From Candidatus Gastranaerophilales bacterium (GTDB lineage: Bacteria; Cyanobacteriota; Vampirovibrionia; Gastranaerophilales; Gastranaerophilaceae): a stretch of 42,622 nucleotides of DNA. Position 1 is the stretch's first letter. The number at the start of each line of letters is the position of its first letter. Below the pieces are notes generated by a model. It saw only the letters and a program-made list of their open reading frames with translations. It searched no databases and had not been told where the DNA came from. This document shows, in pieces, positions 1 through 7,659 of this stretch. The stretch lies in NCBI GenBank assembly GCA_944323045.1, contig CALUQX010000019.1, positions 1 through 42,622 on the forward strand. The letters are read 5' to 3'. The position numbers were made by a program, and so were the translations under genes.

Positions 1-902
<902 letters not shown>

Positions 903-1008
903 TTACTCCTTCTTATTTTGTAAAACTTTTAACATGATTTTTATAACATCAACAAAAAAACTAATCAAGTGTTTAGAAGTGTTGAATAATTAAGAAATAG
1001 TTAAATTT

Positions 1009-1764
1009 TTAGAGTTTGTACGGATAATCGTCCTTAAACTCCCAATTGTCGTATTGTAGCAGCACTGAACAAAATTCAGGTTGCGTTTTACATCTGGATT
1101 TTGCATTATCACGTGATGTGACGGATCCGGACATGTATGGACGAAAGCCTATTGACTCATCGTGATATCCTCGCCCAAAGCAAAATGTAAATGCAAATGT
1201 ATCCTGACCAAACTTATCCGGCATTTTATCTCCGTTAACATCATACAAAATATCCATGCAGCTTCCTCTGTTTATTTTCAATTTTGAACCATCGCTTAAA
1301 TATACGGTAGGTGCATGTGCAAAAATATCATCGCTTTCATTAGTTGTTGAGTTGTATTCCGTTACATATTTATTATATTTAATATAAGGCAGCAGATATT
1401 TTTTCACCCAACTTTCCATATATGTATAATTCGTTCCTGAGTAATTGCCCTCTTCATCCTCTTCATAGACAGAAAAATCCCAAGTTTCTAACTCGCCATT
1501 GTCAATTTCAGACATCTGAATAGCTTGCTGCATGGTTGAGTAGAATTTTTTCAATTTTGTTGAATATTCAGTCTTTTTATAGCTCTGAATCAATGACGGG
1601 ATTGTTATCGCCGCAACTATACCGATTATGGCGAGGGTAATTAAGACTTCCGCCAGCGTAAAAGCGGCTTTTTGAGATGTGACCAAGTGAGTAAAGTGAG
1701 TGAGGTGAGTAAAGTTGTTACATTGATTAGAATTAGTGCTTGCGTTGTCATTTCTTGTTAGCAT
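1009..1764 (-). CDS. Type IV prepilin-like protein with Thr-His leader
   Basis: 251-residue protein with a type IV prepilin N-terminus: leader, then A/FTLAEVLITLAIIGIVAAITIPSL at about residues 34-57, followed by a variable C-terminal domain with an acidic tyrosine-rich stretch and several cysteines. A prepilin peptidase would be expected to cut before Phe; position -1 is Ala rather than the usual Gly. The leader carries the unusual Thr-His repeat FTHLTHFTHL (residues 18-27). The start follows an AAGGAGG ribosome site. It diverges from an XRE regulator at 1877, with a 30-bp inverted repeat between them. Role as pilin or secretion pseudopilin cannot be decided from sequence. Confidence 0.85.
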   Translation of the reverse strand: MLTRNDNASTNSNQCNNFTHLTHFTHLVTSQKAAFTLAEVLITLAIIGIVAAITIPSLIQSYKKTEYSTKLKKFYSTMQQAIQMSEIDNGELETWDFSVYEEDEEGNYSGTNYTYMESWVKKYLLPYIKYNKYVTEYNSTTNESDDIFAHAPTVYLSDGSKLKINRGSCMDILYDVNGDKMPDKFGQDTFAFTFCFGRGYHDESIGFRPYMSGSVTSRDNAKSRCKTQPEFCSVLLQYDNWEFKDDYPYKL

Positions 1765-1793
1765 GTATACCTCCTTATATTAAACCTTTTTAC

Positions 1794-1823
1794 AATATTA
1801 TTATTCACATGAATAATAATATT
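1794..1823. promoter_or_regulatory. 30-bp inverted-repeat operator between prepilin and XRE gene
   Basis: Two perfectly complementary 14-base arms (AATATTATTATTCA and its complement) around CA. It sits inside a leftward promoter candidate, TTGACT at 1824-1829 with an AATAAT -10 at 1800-1805 (18-bp spacer), so a bound repressor would block the prepilin promoter. Likely ligand: the regulator at 1877 (inference). Confidence 0.7.
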
Positions 1824-1876
1824 AGTCAAGTAATTAATATATTATACTACCCCGATAATAATGCTAAACTACTATT

Positions 1877-2080
1877 ATGATTAAAAACAAATTATCAGAG
1901 ATGATGGGTATAAGACGAATGAACATGGCAGAAACAGCAAGAATTGCCGGTTTAAGTCATGTTGCCGTATTTAAGATTTATCACAACAGAACCAAAACAA
2001 TTGAACTTGAGACCATAAACAAGCTTTGTTATGCGCTGGACTGTCGCATTCAGGATATATTTGAATATATTCCTGACTAA
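1877..2080 (+). CDS. Small XRE/Cro-type HTH regulator
   Basis: 67-residue single-domain helix-turn-helix protein. The core MAETARIAGLSHVAVFKIYHN (residues 16-36) is the paired helices of the Cro/CI fold, followed by ETINKLCYALDCRIQDIFEY, the usual closing helices. There is no effector domain. It is divergent from the prepilin at 1009-1764, 112 bp apart, and is its likely repressor through the inverted repeat at 1794-1823. No ribosome site precedes ATG; a TAAACT box ends six bases upstream, so a leaderless mRNA is possible. Confidence 0.85.
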   Translation: MIKNKLSEMMGIRRMNMAETARIAGLSHVAVFKIYHNRTKTIELETINKLCYALDCRIQDIFEYIPD

Positions 2081-2113
2081 CAAAAAAATTAATTTAGAGT
2101 TTTTAAATTAGAC

Positions 2114-2467
2114 ATGCTGGAAAAAATAGGAAATTACCCGACAACTTCATATATAACGCCTGCGCCAACTGCACCGAATACAAAAACACCGCGCAAAGAA
2201 AACTGGCTGGACAAATTCCAGACCGGAGTAAAAAATTCTGCGGATATGACGGACACAATAGTTGTGCCGCGTACTATTTTTAAGGGGTATTTAGGAATAA
2301 TGCTCGGGACAGCCGCCGCTACACTCGGGGCTTTTATAAATAAGCCAAAAGCTTTATCAACCGGATTAAAAATTGCTGGGCTGGGACTTTCAACATATGG
2401 AACCTGGGCATTTGTAAGACCGTTTATTATAAAAGACGCCAGAGGCGTTGAACATAAAAAGATTTAG
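2114..2467 (+). CDS. Hypothetical small membrane protein
   Basis: 117 residues, not recognised. The first 45 residues are polar and Pro/Thr-rich (TPAPTAPNTKTPRK). Two hydrophobic glycine/alanine-rich segments follow, at about residues 57-73 (GYLGIMLGTAAATLGAFI) and 81-103, suggesting two membrane helices joined by a short lysine loop, with a charged tail ending HKKI. It lies 33 bp after the XRE gene on the same strand and may be cotranscribed with it. In layout (polar start, two Ala/Gly helices) it loosely resembles the pair at 18.6-19.8 kb. No Shine-Dalgarno sequence is evident. Confidence 0.6.
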   Translation: MLEKIGNYPTTSYITPAPTAPNTKTPRKENWLDKFQTGVKNSADMTDTIVVPRTIFKGYLGIMLGTAAATLGAFINKPKALSTGLKIAGLGLSTYGTWAFVRPFIIKDARGVEHKKI

Positions 2468-2491
2468 TGACCAGTCACCGTTCACACTTGC

Positions 2492-2767
2492 TTATTGTTC
2501 AATAAGATGAAAGTCATCACCGAGTTCATTTTCCAGGTATCTTAATAATTCTGACGGTTTAATTCCTAAAGCCTCTGAGATACGCCAGAACATAGTTATT
2601 TTCAATTCAATCTCACCATTTTCTATCCGTCGCATATTACTTGAATCCAATTCATAAGAATTGCAGAAATTGTGGCGGGACTTCACATTCAAATTTATAC
2701 GTTTTTCCTTAATTATCTTCCCTAAAACTTTTATCAATTGTAACGTTTTTTTGTTTTTGTATTGCAT
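2492..2767 (-). CDS. XRE-family HTH regulator
   Basis: 91 residues with an XRE helix-turn-helix: LGKIIKEKRINLNVKSRHNFC, then SSNMRRIENGEIELKITMFWRISEALGIKPSELLRYLE. The ENGE and closing helix are typical; the first HTH helix is longer than usual. It is divergent from the prepilin at 2846, with a perfect 28-bp palindrome between them. Its own start has CATAAT ending six bases before ATG and no ribosome site, so the mRNA may be leaderless, and the palindrome would overlap its -35 region. Likely an autoregulated repressor. Confidence 0.85.
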   Translation of the reverse strand: MQYKNKKTLQLIKVLGKIIKEKRINLNVKSRHNFCNSYELDSSNMRRIENGEIELKITMFWRISEALGIKPSELLRYLENELGDDFHLIEQ

Positions 2768-2790
2768 ACAACCATTATGATAGATATACT
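2762..2790 (+). promoter_or_regulatory. Promoter of prepilin gene (TTGCAT-17-TATACT)
   Basis: TTGCAT at 2762-2767 and TATACT at 2785-2790 with a 17-bp spacer. Predicted transcription start is near 2797, just inside the palindrome at 2794-2821. Confidence 0.55.
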
Positions 2791-2793
2791 AAT

Positions 2794-2821
2794 AATTGTT
2801 AGGTATATATACCTAACAATT
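2794..2821. promoter_or_regulatory. Perfect 28-bp palindromic operator
   Basis: AATTGTTAGG, TATATATA, CCTAACAATT form an uninterrupted palindrome centred at 2807.5. It overlaps the predicted start point of the prepilin transcript and the -35 region of the divergent XRE gene. Best explained as the binding site of that XRE protein. Confidence 0.75.
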
Positions 2822-2845
2822 GAATTATTTATGGAGGACAAAAAT

Positions 2846-3631
2846 ATGGAAAACAACAAAAACGTAGCAACCAAAACTAATTACATCAGATACCGCACAC
2901 ACTTTACTCACATACTCTCGTACAAAATCGCTTTCACCCTCGCAGAAACCCTAATTACGCTCGCAATAATCGGCATTGTTGCAGCAATGACAATCCCGGG
3001 AATTGTGCAGAAATATGAAGAAAAAGTAACTGTTGTGAAAGTTAAAAAAGTATATTCTCTACTGTCAAATGCACTACAATTAGCAGAATTTGAAAACGGC
3101 ACCTTCAATAATACTATTTCAGGGACAGTAAGTAAAAATTTCTATGACTATATATCACCATACTTAAAAATAGAAAAATATTGCGGCAGTAATGAAGGCT
3201 GCTGGGCTGATACAACGATTAAATTTTTACATGGAGCAGATTGGGAAAACATTAATACCTATAGAGCATATCAAAAAGCTGTTATGAATGACGGAATGCT
3301 GCTACAATTATTTACAAAAGATACCTTCGCTGTTTCAGGAGAAATACGTGTAGATATAAACGGTTATAAAAAGCCAAATACATTAGGAAAAGACATTTTT
3401 AAGTTTACAATTGATGGTAATAAGATTTTACCATATGGAATGGCATCTACAAATGAGGAAGAAACTTTTTCAACACACTGCAATTTAACATCTGAGAATA
3501 ACTATAATGGAGATGCGTGTACTGCATGGGTTATTTATAACGAAAATATGGATTACTTACACTGTAATGACTTAAGTTGGGATGGCAAAAAATCTTGCAA
3601 GCAAAAGGATTATGTGAACAGTGAACAGTGA
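2846..3631 (+). CDS. Type IV prepilin-like protein with Thr-His leader
   Basis: 261 residues from this start. The ATG at 2846 follows a GGAGG ribosome site by eight bases; a longer frame back to 2762 would run through the operator and is not used. The N-terminus is a leader with RTHFTHIL, then A/FTLAETLITLAIIGIVAAMTIPG, the prepilin transmembrane helix with Glu5. The C-terminal domain has four or more cysteines (YCGSNEGCW, HCN, ACTAW, SCKQ) that could form disulfides. It shares only the first 60 or so residues with the other prepilins here. Confidence 0.85.
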   Translation: MENNKNVATKTNYIRYRTHFTHILSYKIAFTLAETLITLAIIGIVAAMTIPGIVQKYEEKVTVVKVKKVYSLLSNALQLAEFENGTFNNTISGTVSKNFYDYISPYLKIEKYCGSNEGCWADTTIKFLHGADWENINTYRAYQKAVMNDGMLLQLFTKDTFAVSGEIRVDINGYKKPNTLGKDIFKFTIDGNKILPYGMASTNEEETFSTHCNLTSENNYNGDACTAWVIYNENMDYLHCNDLSWDGKKSCKQKDYVNSEQ

Positions 3632-3755
3632 ACTGTTGTTTTTGAAAAGACGTTAAGACGTTAAGACGATAAGTTCTTTAATAAGAGTTAACCAACGAGG
3701 AATGCCGCATTGGCTGTAATTTTTTAAAAGACGTTAAGACGTTAGGACGTGTCTT
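3612..3755 (+). repeat. GTGAACAGTGAAC / GACGTTAAGACGTTAGGACGT entry repeats
   Basis: Short tandem words that precede the GC-rich core element: GTGAACAGTGAAC overlapping the end of the prepilin gene, then GACGTTAAGACGTTAAGACG, and again GACGTTAAGACGTTAGGACGT just before 3756. The same words in the same order precede the cores at 6874 and 33013. Confidence 0.7.
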
Positions 3756-3997
3756 GGATTTGCCTGTCACATCGTTCGCGAATAACGAGTACGCTTACGC
3801 TTTAACTCTTCGCTCACTCGCTCTCCACGCTCACAGAGTTTCGCCTATTGTGCTTACGCACAAGCCGGCTCAATCCGTTCGCTATCCGGACTCGCTTCGC
3901 TGTCTTACTCGCCGGCGTTAAACGGGTCTGCAACGCCGCCGCCTTCGCGTCGCCGTTTCGCCCTCTGCCGGCTCGCGCTCCGTCCGTCCGCAAATCC
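3756..3997 (+). repeat. GC-rich mosaic repeat, family A, copy 1
   Basis: 242 bp bounded by GGATTTGC and its inverse GCAAATCC. Inside are TCCACGCTCAC and CGTTCGCTATCCGGA, shared with copies at 6874-6983, 9015-9117 and 33013-33228, and a TTGTGC-ttac-GCACAA hairpin. A block at about 3918-3967 matches the core of the family B element at 23993-24044, so one repeat is nested in another. A 74-codon reading frame across it (3848-4072) is incidental. This repeat block fills most of the 533-bp gap 3632-4164. Confidence 0.8.
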
Positions 3998-4002
3998 GCT
4001 AA

Positions 4003-4111
4003 GTTCGTTAATAAAATAAGGCAACGCTTGAATCTAGCTTTGTCCTATTTTGAAATCCGCTTAGTCACCTAATCACCTAATCACTTTACTCACTTCTGTA
4101 ACTACTGTTCA
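4003..4111 (+). repeat. GTTAATAAAATAAGGCAACG exit repeat and AATCACCT tandem
   Basis: After copy 1 come GTTAATAAAATAAGGCAACG and then tandem eight-base units CTTAGTCAC, CTAATCAC, CTAATCAC, TTTACTCAC. The same exit sequence recurs at about 7005, 23868 and 33238. The unit ACTCACTT also encodes the Thr-His repeats of the prepilin leaders. Confidence 0.7.
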
Positions 4112-4164
4112 CCGCTCGAGTGCACAAAATTAGGTGTGACAGCCTTCTTTAGCAGGTTACAATT

Positions 4165-5073
4165 TTACTTAAAAAACTTCTTTCTATACCATTTTAATCC
4201 GCTCATTTCCAGAGCATCACCGCCTTTACAGGCAATCACAAGCGTCATTGTTTTTGCATTCTTTGCTATAATTTTGCCGGCGGCAGCATTAACATTTCTG
4301 ATTACACGCAGTTTATAAGGGTTGGGGATAAAAAATCTTCTGCCAATTGTCACATAACACGGCAGCCAAGGATGTAATGCCCGTATATGTGCGTGCATTT
4401 CGTCTGCAGTTTTTTGTGTAAAATCAAGCATCATCTCATCAGGTGTAATATTAGGGTAATAACTTGCCTTGCGCTCATCCTGTTTAACCGGACTGATAAT
4501 TCCGAACTGCAAACGCTTAAGAACATCACACATCAAAATCCTTGCTGCAAATACTGTTTTTTCTTTGAGTTCTTTACCGGTATCGCAGGGTAATATATCC
4601 ACTTTTTCCTGTGCAAGTATGGCGCCTGTGTCGTAATTTTCATCTATCAGGTGAAACGTCACACCGGAATGTTTTTCCATATGTTTAATTGTCTGCAAAT
4701 AAGGGTTTGGACCTCTGTATGCTGGCAAAAGCGACGGATGAACATTTATACTTGCTATTACCGGAATATCATAAACAGATTTTTTAATTTTCTCCCGCCA
4801 TGTGCCGACAAACATTACATCTGTATTAAGCCGCAGCAGCTCCCGTCTAAAGGCTTCAGAATTTGCTGATTTACATTTTATCTCATGCAATTTGTACTGT
4901 TTAATAAGAGTCAAATCATGTGATGTCATAAAAAAATCACGAATAAATAATTTAAATGGCGAAAATACAGTTCTTTCATATCTAAAGACGCCGACAATCT
5001 GTGCACCTGCCTCCAGTGCACCTTCGATTAAATTTGCCAACATTTCGCCTTTGCCAAGTATTACGACTTTCAT
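4165..5073 (-). CDS. Formyltransferase family protein (methionyl-tRNA formyltransferase-like)
   Basis: 302 residues. An N-terminal Rossmann start MKVVILGKGEM leads to the formyltransferase active site: INVHPSLLPAYRGPNP gives Asn110 and His112, and DENYDTGAI gives Asp148, the Asn-His-Asp triad that moves formyl from 10-formyl-tetrahydrofolate. Spacing and length match methionyl-tRNA formyltransferase (about 315 residues), with a smaller C-terminal domain after residue 205. The region before the triad (GTWREKIKKSVYDIP) departs from typical Fmt, so a sugar-amine formyltransferase is an alternative. No ribosome site is evident upstream of ATG. smpB lies upstream on the same strand. Confidence 0.75.
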   Translation of the reverse strand: MKVVILGKGEMLANLIEGALEAGAQIVGVFRYERTVFSPFKLFIRDFFMTSHDLTLIKQYKLHEIKCKSANSEAFRRELLRLNTDVMFVGTWREKIKKSVYDIPVIASINVHPSLLPAYRGPNPYLQTIKHMEKHSGVTFHLIDENYDTGAILAQEKVDILPCDTGKELKEKTVFAARILMCDVLKRLQFGIISPVKQDERKASYYPNITPDEMMLDFTQKTADEMHAHIRALHPWLPCYVTIGRRFFIPNPYKLRVIRNVNAAAGKIIAKNAKTMTLVIACKGGDALEMSGLKWYRKKFFK

Positions 5074-5140
5074 AATTAACGCCCGTATTTTATATATAAT
5101 AAAAAATTTTACATCAGCAAGGTTATATGTGGCAAGTTTT

Positions 5141-5593
5141 TTACCATTTTATTTTTGAGGCGCGGTCTATTTCGCGGTTAACTGTTTTTTTCGCGATGTC
5201 ATCACGTTTGTCGTGTAGTTTTTTACCTTTAGCAAGCCCTATTTCTATTTTAGCGAACCCTTTTACTATAAAGACTTCCAGCGGAACGATTGTATAGCCG
5301 TCTTTTTTGACTTTAGTATGCATTTTTAGAATTTCTTTTTTGGTGAGGAGTAATTTTCTTGTGCGTTCTGCCTGATGGTTAAAGCGGTTGCCCTGCTCGT
5401 AAGGGGATATGTGGCAGTTGTACAGGAATATTTCACCGTCTTCAATTTTGCAAAAACTGTCTTTTAGATTAATTGCATTTTTGCGGATAGATTTAATTTC
5501 AGTTCCGGTCAGGACAATTCCGGCTACATATTTTTCAAAAATCGTGTAGTCGTGAAATGCTTTTCTGTTAGTTGTTACAATTTTGCGTTCCAT
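5141..5593 (-). CDS. smpB: SsrA-binding protein SmpB
   Basis: 150 residues, the usual SmpB length. Recognised by GTEIKSIRKNAINLKDSFCKIEDGEIFLYNCHISPY and the C-terminal KGKKLHDKRDDIAKKTVNREIDRA. It binds tmRNA and delivers it to ribosomes stalled on broken messages. No tmRNA gene was recognised nearby. The start has no Shine-Dalgarno sequence; an extended -10 box (TGTTATAAT) ends six bases upstream, so the transcript should begin at the A of ATG. Confidence 0.96.
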   Translation of the reverse strand: MERKIVTTNRKAFHDYTIFEKYVAGIVLTGTEIKSIRKNAINLKDSFCKIEDGEIFLYNCHISPYEQGNRFNHQAERTRKLLLTKKEILKMHTKVKKDGYTIVPLEVFIVKGFAKIEIGLAKGKKLHDKRDDIAKKTVNREIDRASKIKW

Positions 5594-5599
5594 ACAATC

Positions 5600-5608
5600 A
5601 TTATAACA
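5600..5608 (-). promoter_or_regulatory. Extended -10 promoter of smpB, predicted leaderless
   Basis: On the minus strand TGT-TATAAT is followed by six bases (GATTGT) and then ATG at 5593. No good -35 box is seen 17 bp upstream, as expected for an extended -10 promoter. Confidence 0.6.
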
Positions 5609-5712
5609 CAGAATTTTTATTATTTATAAACTAATAAATGAATAAGTTAAACTTTACACCACAAGCGGAACATATTCTAATTGTCGGACATATTTTCTGA
5701 CTTATTACATTC

Positions 5713-6675
5713 TTAATTGTCCTGACCATAGAGGAAACATTTCACACAGTGGCGTTCATTCAAAGCTGTTATTGAAGGGACGGATTCTCTGCACAGCGGC
5801 ATAACTTCAGGGCAGCGTGTATTGAATTTGCATCCTTGCGGAAGATTTTCCGGAGAAGGCAAATCACCGGTCAACAACTTTTTATTTGTTTTACGTCCGA
5901 ATTTCGGTACTGCATTCAGTAGTGCTTTTGTGTAAGGATGTTTAGGATTGTTAAAAATGCTAAAAGTATTGCCTAATTCAACAATTTCCCCTAAATACAT
6001 TATTGCCACTCTGTCTGCAAGATATTTAATTACACTCATATCGTGAGTTATTAGGATGAAAGTCAGATTATATTTATCTTTCAATTCTTTAATCAAGTTT
6101 ATGATTTGAGCCTGAATACTAACATCTAACGCGCTGACAGGTTCATCAGCGAGAATAAATTCCGGTTCCAGCATCAGTGCGCGTGCTATTGCGATGCGCT
6201 GGCGCTGACCGCCGGAAAATTCATGCGGATAAAGGCACAGGCAGCTTTTATCCAACCCGACAAGTTCAATTTTTTCTTCAACCTTTTTTTCTATTTCGGC
6301 ATTGGAAAGTTTTGTATTGACTTGTAAAGGTTCTTTTAGAATATCAATAATACGCATTTTAGGGTTAAGGCTTGCGTAAGGATTTTGAAAAACCATCTGG
6401 GCGTGTTTGCGAAACTCCTTAGTATCGTGGCGGTTGAGGTTAAGGATATTTTTATCTTCAAAAATTATTTCGCCGGATTTTGCAGGTTCCAGTTTCAGAA
6501 TAGCTTTTGCAAGGGTGGATTTGCCGCATCCTGATTCACCTGCAATAGCAAGAATTTCACCTTTTTTGATATCTAGTGAAACGCCATTGACTGCATGTAT
6601 AGTTTGTTTTTTTCCCAGAATACCTTTGTCGGATTGATATTCCACATATAAGTCTTTAATATTAACCAGATTCAT
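5713..6675 (-). CDS. Oligopeptide/dipeptide ABC transporter ATP-binding protein (OppF/DppF type)
   Basis: 320 residues from the ATG at 6675. Walker A AGESGCGKST, signature FSGGQRQRIAIARAL, Walker B FILADEPVSALD and the H-loop ITHDMS are all present. The C-terminal extension (LLTGDLPSP, then GCKFNTRCP, MPLCRE, RHCVKC) is the cysteine-bearing domain of OppD/OppF ATPases. It would energise peptide or nickel uptake, but no permease, binding protein or partner ATPase is in the window. A longer frame to 6798 is rejected because TTGCCA-17-TATAAT lies at 6682-6710, placing the transcription start at the A of this ATG. Confidence 0.9.
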   Translation of the reverse strand: MNLVNIKDLYVEYQSDKGILGKKQTIHAVNGVSLDIKKGEILAIAGESGCGKSTLAKAILKLEPAKSGEIIFEDKNILNLNRHDTKEFRKHAQMVFQNPYASLNPKMRIIDILKEPLQVNTKLSNAEIEKKVEEKIELVGLDKSCLCLYPHEFSGGQRQRIAIARALMLEPEFILADEPVSALDVSIQAQIINLIKELKDKYNLTFILITHDMSVIKYLADRVAIMYLGEIVELGNTFSIFNNPKHPYTKALLNAVPKFGRKTNKKLLTGDLPSPENLPQGCKFNTRCPEVMPLCRESVPSITALNERHCVKCFLYGQDN

Positions 6676-6681
6676 ATAGAG

Positions 6682-6710
6682 ATTATAAACCGGATATTTC
6701 ATTATGGCAA
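6682..6710 (-). promoter_or_regulatory. Promoter TTGCCA-17-TATAAT, predicted leaderless
   Basis: -35 TTGCCA at 6705-6710 and -10 TATAAT at 6682-6687. The -10 box ends six bases before the ATG at 6675, with no ribosome site between. Confidence 0.65.
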
Positions 6711-6873
6711 TAAGAAATGCGGGCGATTTGAATTGTTCCGCTAAAAAGATAATGCATCCAGAGTCGGGCTTCAGCCCGACATCATGAATGGTGGGCACTT
6801 ATTCTGTGACCGGTGAACCGTAATCAGTGAACTGTTGTTTTGAAAAAGACGTTAAGACGTTAGGACGTGTCTT

Positions 6874-6983
6874 GGATTTGCTCCACGCTCACAGAGTTTC
6901 GCCTAAAAGCCTTGCGGCTTAGTCGGCTCAATCTGTTCGCTATCCGGATTTTTGCCTGCGGCACTCCATCCGTGCGCAAATCC
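6874..6983 (+). repeat. GC-rich mosaic repeat, family A, copy 2
   Basis: 110 bp between GGATTTGC and GCAAATCC, preceded by GTGAAC and GACGTTAAGACGTTAGGACGT words (from about 6826) and followed by GTTAATAAAATAAGGCAAC near 7003. The hairpin at the variable site is AAGCC-ttgc-GGCTT, unlike copy 1 but equally self-complementary. Confidence 0.8.
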
Positions 6984-7049
6984 GCTGAGACGTTAAGTCC
7001 GTTAATAAAATAAGGCAACACGGAATGCCACATTGACATTTTTTCATGT

Positions 7050-7166
7050 CCTCCCCTTGAGGGAGGACCGAAATCTCTGATTTCGAGGAGGGGGTAGGCA
7101 AAGCCTACTCTTATACTCTGGATGTCTGCTAAAGAAGAGTCGTAGGGTGCTGTCGTTTCGACGCAC
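7050..7166. repeat. Cluster of short hairpins
   Basis: Three adjacent inverted repeats: TCCTCCCCTTGAGGGAGGA, CGAAATCTCTGATTTCG and a GTAGGC/GCCTAC stem, then GTGCTGTCGTTTCGACGCAC. The last resembles GTGCGTCATTTCGACGCAC at 7994-8012. No gene is supported here. Confidence 0.5.
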
Positions 7167-7206
7167 CGGTTCTCTGTGAATTGTGAACGGTGAACAGTGA
7201 ACAGTT

Positions 7207-7397
7207 GTTACATGAATCAGGCAACGCCACCATGTCATCGCGCAGCGGATTGCGAGCAGAGGCACGAGCGCGTAGCGCGAGAGTTGACGCCGAAACGGAA
7301 ACGTTCAGTTTTCGTTGGAGGCGGAACGGTGCCGTTTAACGCGAGCAATACAGTCGCAATTCTAGCAAGTTGTAGATAATGCGCGATCTCAAAACAG
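7207..7397 (+). repeat. Family B repeat, plus-strand copy
   Basis: Begins GTTACATGAATCAGGCAACG and ends GCGCGATCTCAAAACAG. The first 35 bases and the end match the reverse complement of 23959-24096; the middle is diverged. It is preceded by GTGAACGGTGAACAGTGAAC. Confidence 0.75.
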
Positions 7398-7419
7398 AAG
7401 TTACTAAGGCACTAAGGAG

Positions 7420-7497
7420 TTACAAAATATCAGTCAATGTTAAAGATATGTCACCCTGAACTCGTTTCAGGGTCTCTTGTTGCTTGACTGTTTTCAT
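7420..7497 (-). pseudogene. 5' stub of a lost prepilin gene
   Basis: The 26 bases of complement(7491..7516), covering ribosome site and start codon, are identical to 22673-22698 in front of the intact prepilin at 22692. After ATG only 25 codons remain (MKTVKQQETLKRVQGDIS...) before a stop, with no FTLAE helix. The first part of the peptide is encoded by a CCTGAAACGAGTTCAGG hairpin repeat. A strong promoter and a divergent XRE gene are still in place. It looks like a prepilin gene whose body has been replaced by repeat DNA. Confidence 0.6.
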
Positions 7498-7544
7498 TTG
7501 GAGTTGCTCCTTTCTTTATATGTAAGTTACAAATTTATATAAAC

Positions 7545-7573
7545 ATTATAACGCGTATACGCGTTCTTGCCAA
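7545..7573 (-). promoter_or_regulatory. Promoter TTGGCA-17-TATAAT with operator in its spacer
   Basis: -35 TTGGCA at 7568-7573 and -10 TATAAT at 7545-7550 on the minus strand. The palindrome AACGCGTATACGCGTT at 7550-7565 lies in the spacer. It would drive the prepilin stub and be shut by the XRE protein at 7660. Confidence 0.7.
7550..7565. promoter_or_regulatory. 16-bp palindromic operator AACGCGTATACGCGTT
   Basis: Perfect palindrome. A half site, AACGCGTAT, recurs at 7638-7646 next to the ribosome site of the XRE gene, and TGCGTATA lies at about 7606, suggesting autoregulation. Confidence 0.7.
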
Positions 7574-7659
7574 GTTTCAAGGGTTATATATGCGTGGTGT
7601 AGTGTATGCGTATATCACTATATTATTAAAAACAAATAACGCGTATGTAAGGAGTATTT

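Noticed and set aside
3848-4072. 74-codon plus-strand frame
   Set aside because: It lies across the GC-rich repeat copy; the translation is Arg/Ala/Pro-rich and its frame is not kept in other copies.
6676-6798. N-terminal extension of the ABC ATPase
   Set aside because: A TTGCCA-17-TATAAT promoter lies inside it and the protein family begins at the later Met.
7044-7379. Two overlapping short frames
   Set aside because: They cover hairpin repeats and the family B copy; no ribosome site and no protein-like composition.
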